Shown here: positions 50,448 through 52,969 of the stretch, piece after piece
How positions within the stretch are numbered: the first letter of the stretch is position 1
Layout of the letters: each line of letters starts with the position of its first letter
DNA from: Pseudomonadota bacterium
GTDB lineage: Bacteria; Pseudomonadota; Gammaproteobacteria; Burkholderiales; Burkholderiaceae_C
Direction: 5' to 3'
Length of the DNA: 52,969 bases
Assembly (NCBI GenBank): GCA_023387335.1
Contig: JAEWIF010000001.1
Location: 1-52,969, forward strand
Program-made: the position numbers and the translations under genes
The notes under the pieces: model-generated
The model's input: the letters and a program-made list of their open reading frames with translations, nothing else
Told to the model about the DNA's origin: nothing
The model's database searches: none

Positions 50448-50945
50448 TCAGGCCGGGAACACCGCTTCCGGCTGGGCATCCGCCAGCGGCACGCCGGCGC
50501 GCTCGCGCAGGCGCTCGGCCAGCTCGTGCACCGCCGCCCCGTGCTCGCGCCACAGCGCCAGGAAGCGCGCGTCGTGGTCCGATTCCAGCCAGGCGTCGGT
50601 GTCGCCGTCGCGCAGCCATTGCTGGCGCCACAGGAAGTCGAGCATGCGGGCGTGCACCAGCAGCAGCGCGACGGTCGCGCCGCACAGCTCGGGGAAGGCG
50701 GACTGCTGCAGCGCGCACAGCCGCACCAGGGCCGAGGCGCCGGGTGCCGGCTCGCCCTGGAACACCGCCGCGCGGCGCTGCGCCGCCAGCCATTCGCAGT
50801 AGCGCGCCAGCGCCTGGAGCGCCTGCTCGGCCTGCAGGCGCCGCAGCTCGCGCAGCCGCAGCCGGTGCGCGATCACCGCGCTGGCCACGGCGATGCCGGA
50901 CAGCGCGATGGCGATCCACAGCGCGTGGTACTGCAGCAGGGACAT
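50448..50945 (-). CDS. Membrane-anchored protein of unknown function
   Basis: A 165-residue protein with one N-terminal TM helix (YHALWIAIALSGIAVASAVIAH) followed by a soluble, helical domain rich in Leu, Ala and Arg (LRELRRLQAEQALQALARYCEWL; LDFLWRQQWLRDGD). Its ATG lies 3 bases after the Ku stop, so it is translationally linked to Ku. No known family. Confidence 0.65.
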   Translation of the reverse strand: MSLLQYHALWIAIALSGIAVASAVIAHRLRLRELRRLQAEQALQALARYCEWLAAQRRAAVFQGEPAPGASALVRLCALQQSAFPELCGATVALLLVHARMLDFLWRQQWLRDGDTDAWLESDHDARFLALWREHGAAVHELAERLRERAGVPLADAQPEAVFPA

Positions 50946-50948
50946 GGC

Positions 50949-51956
50949 TCAGGCCGCCCGGCGGGTGCGGGTCTTGGCGGCGGACTTCGCCGGCGCCGCC
51001 TTGGCGGCGGCCTTTCGCTTGTCGCCGCCCTTGGCGACGGCTTTTTCCTCGCTCTTGCGCGAGGTGGTGGCGCGGGCGGTCTTGCGCGCCGGCGCCGGCG
51101 CGGGCGCCTCGGCCGCCTTGCGGCCGCCGCCCTGCAGGCTGCGCTTGAGCAGCTCGGTGAGGTCGATCACGTCGGCGCCGCCTTCGGGCGCCTTCTCCAC
51201 GGGCGTGACGTGCTCGGTCTCGCCGGCTTCCGCCTTGGCCTCGACCAGCTTCATGATCTCCTCGCGGAAGGAGTCGCGGAACTGGTCGGCGCTCCAGTGG
51301 GCGCTCATGCCGTCGATCAGCTGCCTGGCCATGTTGAGCTCGGCGTCCTTCACGCCGGCCGACTTCGCGTCCGACGGCGGCAGCCGCAGGTCTTCCCAGG
51401 AGCGGATCTCGCCGCCCCAGCGAAGCAGGTTGAGCACCAGCGCCGGGCCGCAGGGGATCAGCACCGCCAGGTGCTGCTTCGTCTGGATGATCACGCGGGC
51501 GATGCCCACCTTGTGGGTCTGCTTGAGCGCTTCGCGCAGCAGCGCGTAGACCTTGTCGCCCTTGTTGACCGGCCCGACGTAGTAGGGCCGCTCCAGGTAG
51601 ACGAAGGGCACCTCGTCGGCATCGACGAAGGCCTCGATCTCGATCGTCTGCGTGGTGCGCGGGTAGGCGGCCTGGATCTCCTCGGGGCTGAGCACCACGT
51701 AGTCGTCGCCGTGCTTCACGCCCTTGACGATGTTCTCCTTGTCGATCTCCTTGCCGGTCTTCTTGTTGACGCGCTTGTAGCCCACCGGGTCCATGGTGCG
51801 CTTGTCGAGCCAGTCGAAGTCGACGCCGCTTTCGGCGGTGGCGGAATAGAGCCCGATCGGGATGTGCACCAGTCCGAAGGTGATCGCGCCCTTCCAGAGC
51901 GTGCGCGTGGACGTGGGCGCCATGCCCTTGGGCGAGGAGGACTTCGATGCGGCCAT
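50949..51956 (-). CDS. ku: Bacterial Ku protein (non-homologous end joining)
   Basis: A 335-residue Ku homodimer subunit. The core (about 18-275) includes RTLWKGAITFGLVHIPIGLYSAT, GYKRVNKKTGKEI, PRTTQTIEIEAFVDADEVPFVYLERPYYVGP and NLLRWGGEIRSWEDL. The tail (about 290-335) is rich in Ala, Lys and Arg, as in other proteobacterial Ku with an extended DNA-binding tail. It holds DNA ends for LigD, which is not in the window. GGAGG lies before the ATG. It forms an operon with two unknown genes. Confidence 0.95.
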   Translation of the reverse strand: MAASKSSSPKGMAPTSTRTLWKGAITFGLVHIPIGLYSATAESGVDFDWLDKRTMDPVGYKRVNKKTGKEIDKENIVKGVKHGDDYVVLSPEEIQAAYPRTTQTIEIEAFVDADEVPFVYLERPYYVGPVNKGDKVYALLREALKQTHKVGIARVIIQTKQHLAVLIPCGPALVLNLLRWGGEIRSWEDLRLPPSDAKSAGVKDAELNMARQLIDGMSAHWSADQFRDSFREEIMKLVEAKAEAGETEHVTPVEKAPEGGADVIDLTELLKRSLQGGGRKAAEAPAPAPARKTARATTSRKSEEKAVAKGGDKRKAAAKAAPAKSAAKTRTRRAA

Positions 51957-51970
51957 GCGGACCTCCGGGC

Positions 51971-52267
51971 TCAGCCCAGTCCGAGCAGCCCGCGCACGCG
52001 CTGCAGCGGCGCCGGCGGCCGGCCCTGCAGCCGGTCGGCCTGCGCGTTCCAGCGCGTCCCCAGGCGCTCGAAGCGCCTGCGGCAATCGTCGGAGAAGCAC
52101 TCCTGGGCGCGCAGCGTCTCGAAGTTGCGAGCGATGCGGCGCGCCATCAGCAGGCGATGCGCCGGCGACTGCGTCTGCATGAACGCCGTCATCAGCGACA
52201 GCGTCGCCAGCCACAGGGCGCGGCTGGCCTCTTGCAACTCGGGGGGCGCGGACGTCGTGGCGGTCAT
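51971..52267 (-). CDS. Small helical protein of unknown function
   Basis: A 98-residue protein upstream of ku by 14 bases. It is helical, with ELQEASRALWLATLSLMTAFMQTQSPAHRLLMARRIARNFETLRAQECFSDDCRRRFERLG, a layout of two amphipathic helices with a Cys pair (EC-x4-C). No signal peptide. Some features resemble phasin-like or small helical regulators, but no family is certain. Lacks a clear Shine-Dalgarno site. Confidence 0.6.
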   Translation of the reverse strand: MTATTSAPPELQEASRALWLATLSLMTAFMQTQSPAHRLLMARRIARNFETLRAQECFSDDCRRRFERLGTRWNAQADRLQGRPPAPLQRVRGLLGLG

Positions 52268-52351
52268 GGGAAGGTGGGTGGCTGCGGCCCATGCTAGGCC
52301 GCGACCCCCTGCCTTCCCTGTCAGCGCCGGGGACCGCGCGCGCGCCGCCGT

Positions 52352-52359
52352 GTCCTACC
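52352..52359 (+). promoter_or_regulatory. GTCCTACC box (7 of 8) between ku operon and KGG 2
   Basis: Near-copy of the GTCCTACA box, but on the strand opposite to the neighbouring genes, so its role here is doubtful. Confidence 0.2.
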
Positions 52360-52383
52360 GGCGCGCAGGCGGCCGACTACAGC

Positions 52384-52614
52384 TCAACGGGCGGCTGCGC
52401 CGCCGTTGGCTCGTGCCGCATGCCGCTTCTTGCCCGCGGCCCGGGCTTCCTCCGTGGTGAATTCGTGCGCGTGGCCGCTCTGGTGGGCGGCGCGCCCACC
52501 GAGGCTGGCGATCTCGCGCTGCCGCTGCGGATCCATCGCCGCGAAGCCGCGCAGGCTGCGGCGAGCGCTCGTGCCCAGGTCCTGCTTCTGGGGAGAAGAT
52601 TCTTGCGTAGCCAT
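52384..52614 (-). CDS. KGG/con-10-like small stress protein 2
   Basis: A 76-residue protein with RGFAAMDPQRQREIASLGGRAAHQSGHAHEFTTEEARAAGKK, closely like KGG protein 1 (shared RGFA-x-x-DP, LGGR-x-AH, EEAR-x-A). AAGGA lies 8 bases before the ATG at 52614; a longer open frame starts at 52719 but its extra residues are unlike the family. The two KGG genes bracket the Ku operon. Confidence 0.85.
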   Translation of the reverse strand: MATQESSPQKQDLGTSARRSLRGFAAMDPQRQREIASLGGRAAHQSGHAHEFTTEEARAAGKKRHAARANGGAAAR

Positions 52615-52734
52615 GTTCCCGTCCTTTCCGTTGAGGGGGTGTGATGCCGTGTGGCATCTCATGACTGGCAATGGGCGTGCCTGCCGGGCCGCAAGAGCGC
52701 CTTGTGCGCGTGCGCGCACGAAGCGGACGCGCTC

Positions 52735-52969
52735 CTAGAGCCCGTATTCCTTCAGGCGGTTGTAGAGGGTCTTCAGGCTCACGCCCAGCGCCGCCGCCGT
52801 GCGCTCCTTGTGATGCCCATAGTGCTGCAGCGTGGCCAGGATCACCTGCTTCTCGATGGCCGCGAGCGGCGTGCCCACCGCGACTTCGAGCTTGGGACCG
52901 TTGCCAGCGTGCGCCGGCGCACCGAACGCGTCGATCGCCGCGGCCGGCGCGGCCGGCGCGGGCGAGGGC
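52735..52969 (-). CDS. Sigma-54-type response regulator, C-terminal fragment
   Basis: The frame is open to the right edge. The visible 77 residues have an Ala/Pro-rich linker, then LAAIEKQVILATLQHYGHHKERTAAALGVSLKTLYNRLKEYGL, a Fis-type HTH at the C-terminus of NtrC-family activators. The rest lies outside the window. Not the same gene as the NtrC-like protein at 16434. Confidence 0.8.
   Translation of the reverse strand, partial: PSPAPAAPAAAIDAFGAPAHAGNGPKLEVAVGTPLAAIEKQVILATLQHYGHHKERTAAALGVSLKTLYNRLKEYGL

Overview
The window reads as one chromosomal segment of a very GC-rich betaproteobacterium. The dense TRAP/IclR content, the bifunctional PutA, the UspA, Ku and KGG stress genes and the many 4-base ATGA gene overlaps suggest Burkholderiales, probably Comamonadaceae (Ramlibacter or Variovorax-like). 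This is inferred from gene content only, since no rRNA or marker gene is present. I saw no tRNA, rRNA, transposase, phage gene or CRISPR array, and no gene-free stretch longer than 300 bases.

Layout. 0-2.4 kb: a Tim44-like protein (cut by the left edge), a small membrane protein, an NhaR-type LysR regulator and an Rnk-like RNA polymerase regulator. 2.6-8.3 kb: two convergent three-gene operons for a surface sugar or glycan (nucleotidyltransferase, PIG-L deacetylase, GT14-like transferase against C-methyltransferase, DUF4910 protein, SDR). 8.4-13.7 kb: DUF5996, UspA, a HigBA toxin-antitoxin pair, an LLM flavoprotein and the glutathione-dependent formaldehyde pathway (FghA, AdhC). 13.8-19.4 kb: two lipoproteins, an NtrB/NtrC-like two-component system and two unknown genes. 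19.4-23.5 kb: putA divergent from its Lrp-type regulator. 23.5-30 kb: a diiron protein, then a lower-GC string of poorly known genes (receiver domain, pseudopilin-like protein, two lipoproteins including a heparinase II/III-type lyase). 30-35.2 kb: MFS transporter, alpha/beta hydrolase, a GH12-like protein with a long repeat tail and three small genes. 35.2-49.5 kb: a large catabolic locus. 49.5-53 kb: a DksA/TraR protein, two KGG stress proteins around a Ku operon, and the end of a sigma-54 regulator.

The 35.2-49.5 kb locus is the most interesting part. One DctQ/DctM TRAP permease is accompanied by three DctP binding proteins. The enzymes are an AroQ-like dehydratase, an AroE-like dehydrogenase, a QuiC-type 3-dehydroshikimate dehydratase split into two overlapping genes, the OtnK/OtnC tetronate kinase and decarboxylase, and an SMP-30 lactonase. 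Two closely similar IclR regulators and one TetR regulator control it. The general plan is uptake of a carboxylated quinate/shikimate-like compound and conversion toward protocatechuate. However, the AroQ and AroE homologues have each lost residues that normally contact the substrate, while the dehydratase keeps its metal ligands. The real substrate may therefore be a relative of quinate/shikimate that has not been described.

Regulatory sites seen directly include perfect palindromes before the second IclR gene with a related site before the first, a 15-of-17 repeated motif at the tetR start and the dctQ promoter, an inverted repeat before higB, an intrinsic terminator after one KGG gene, and a recurring GTCCTACA box near small stress-type genes.
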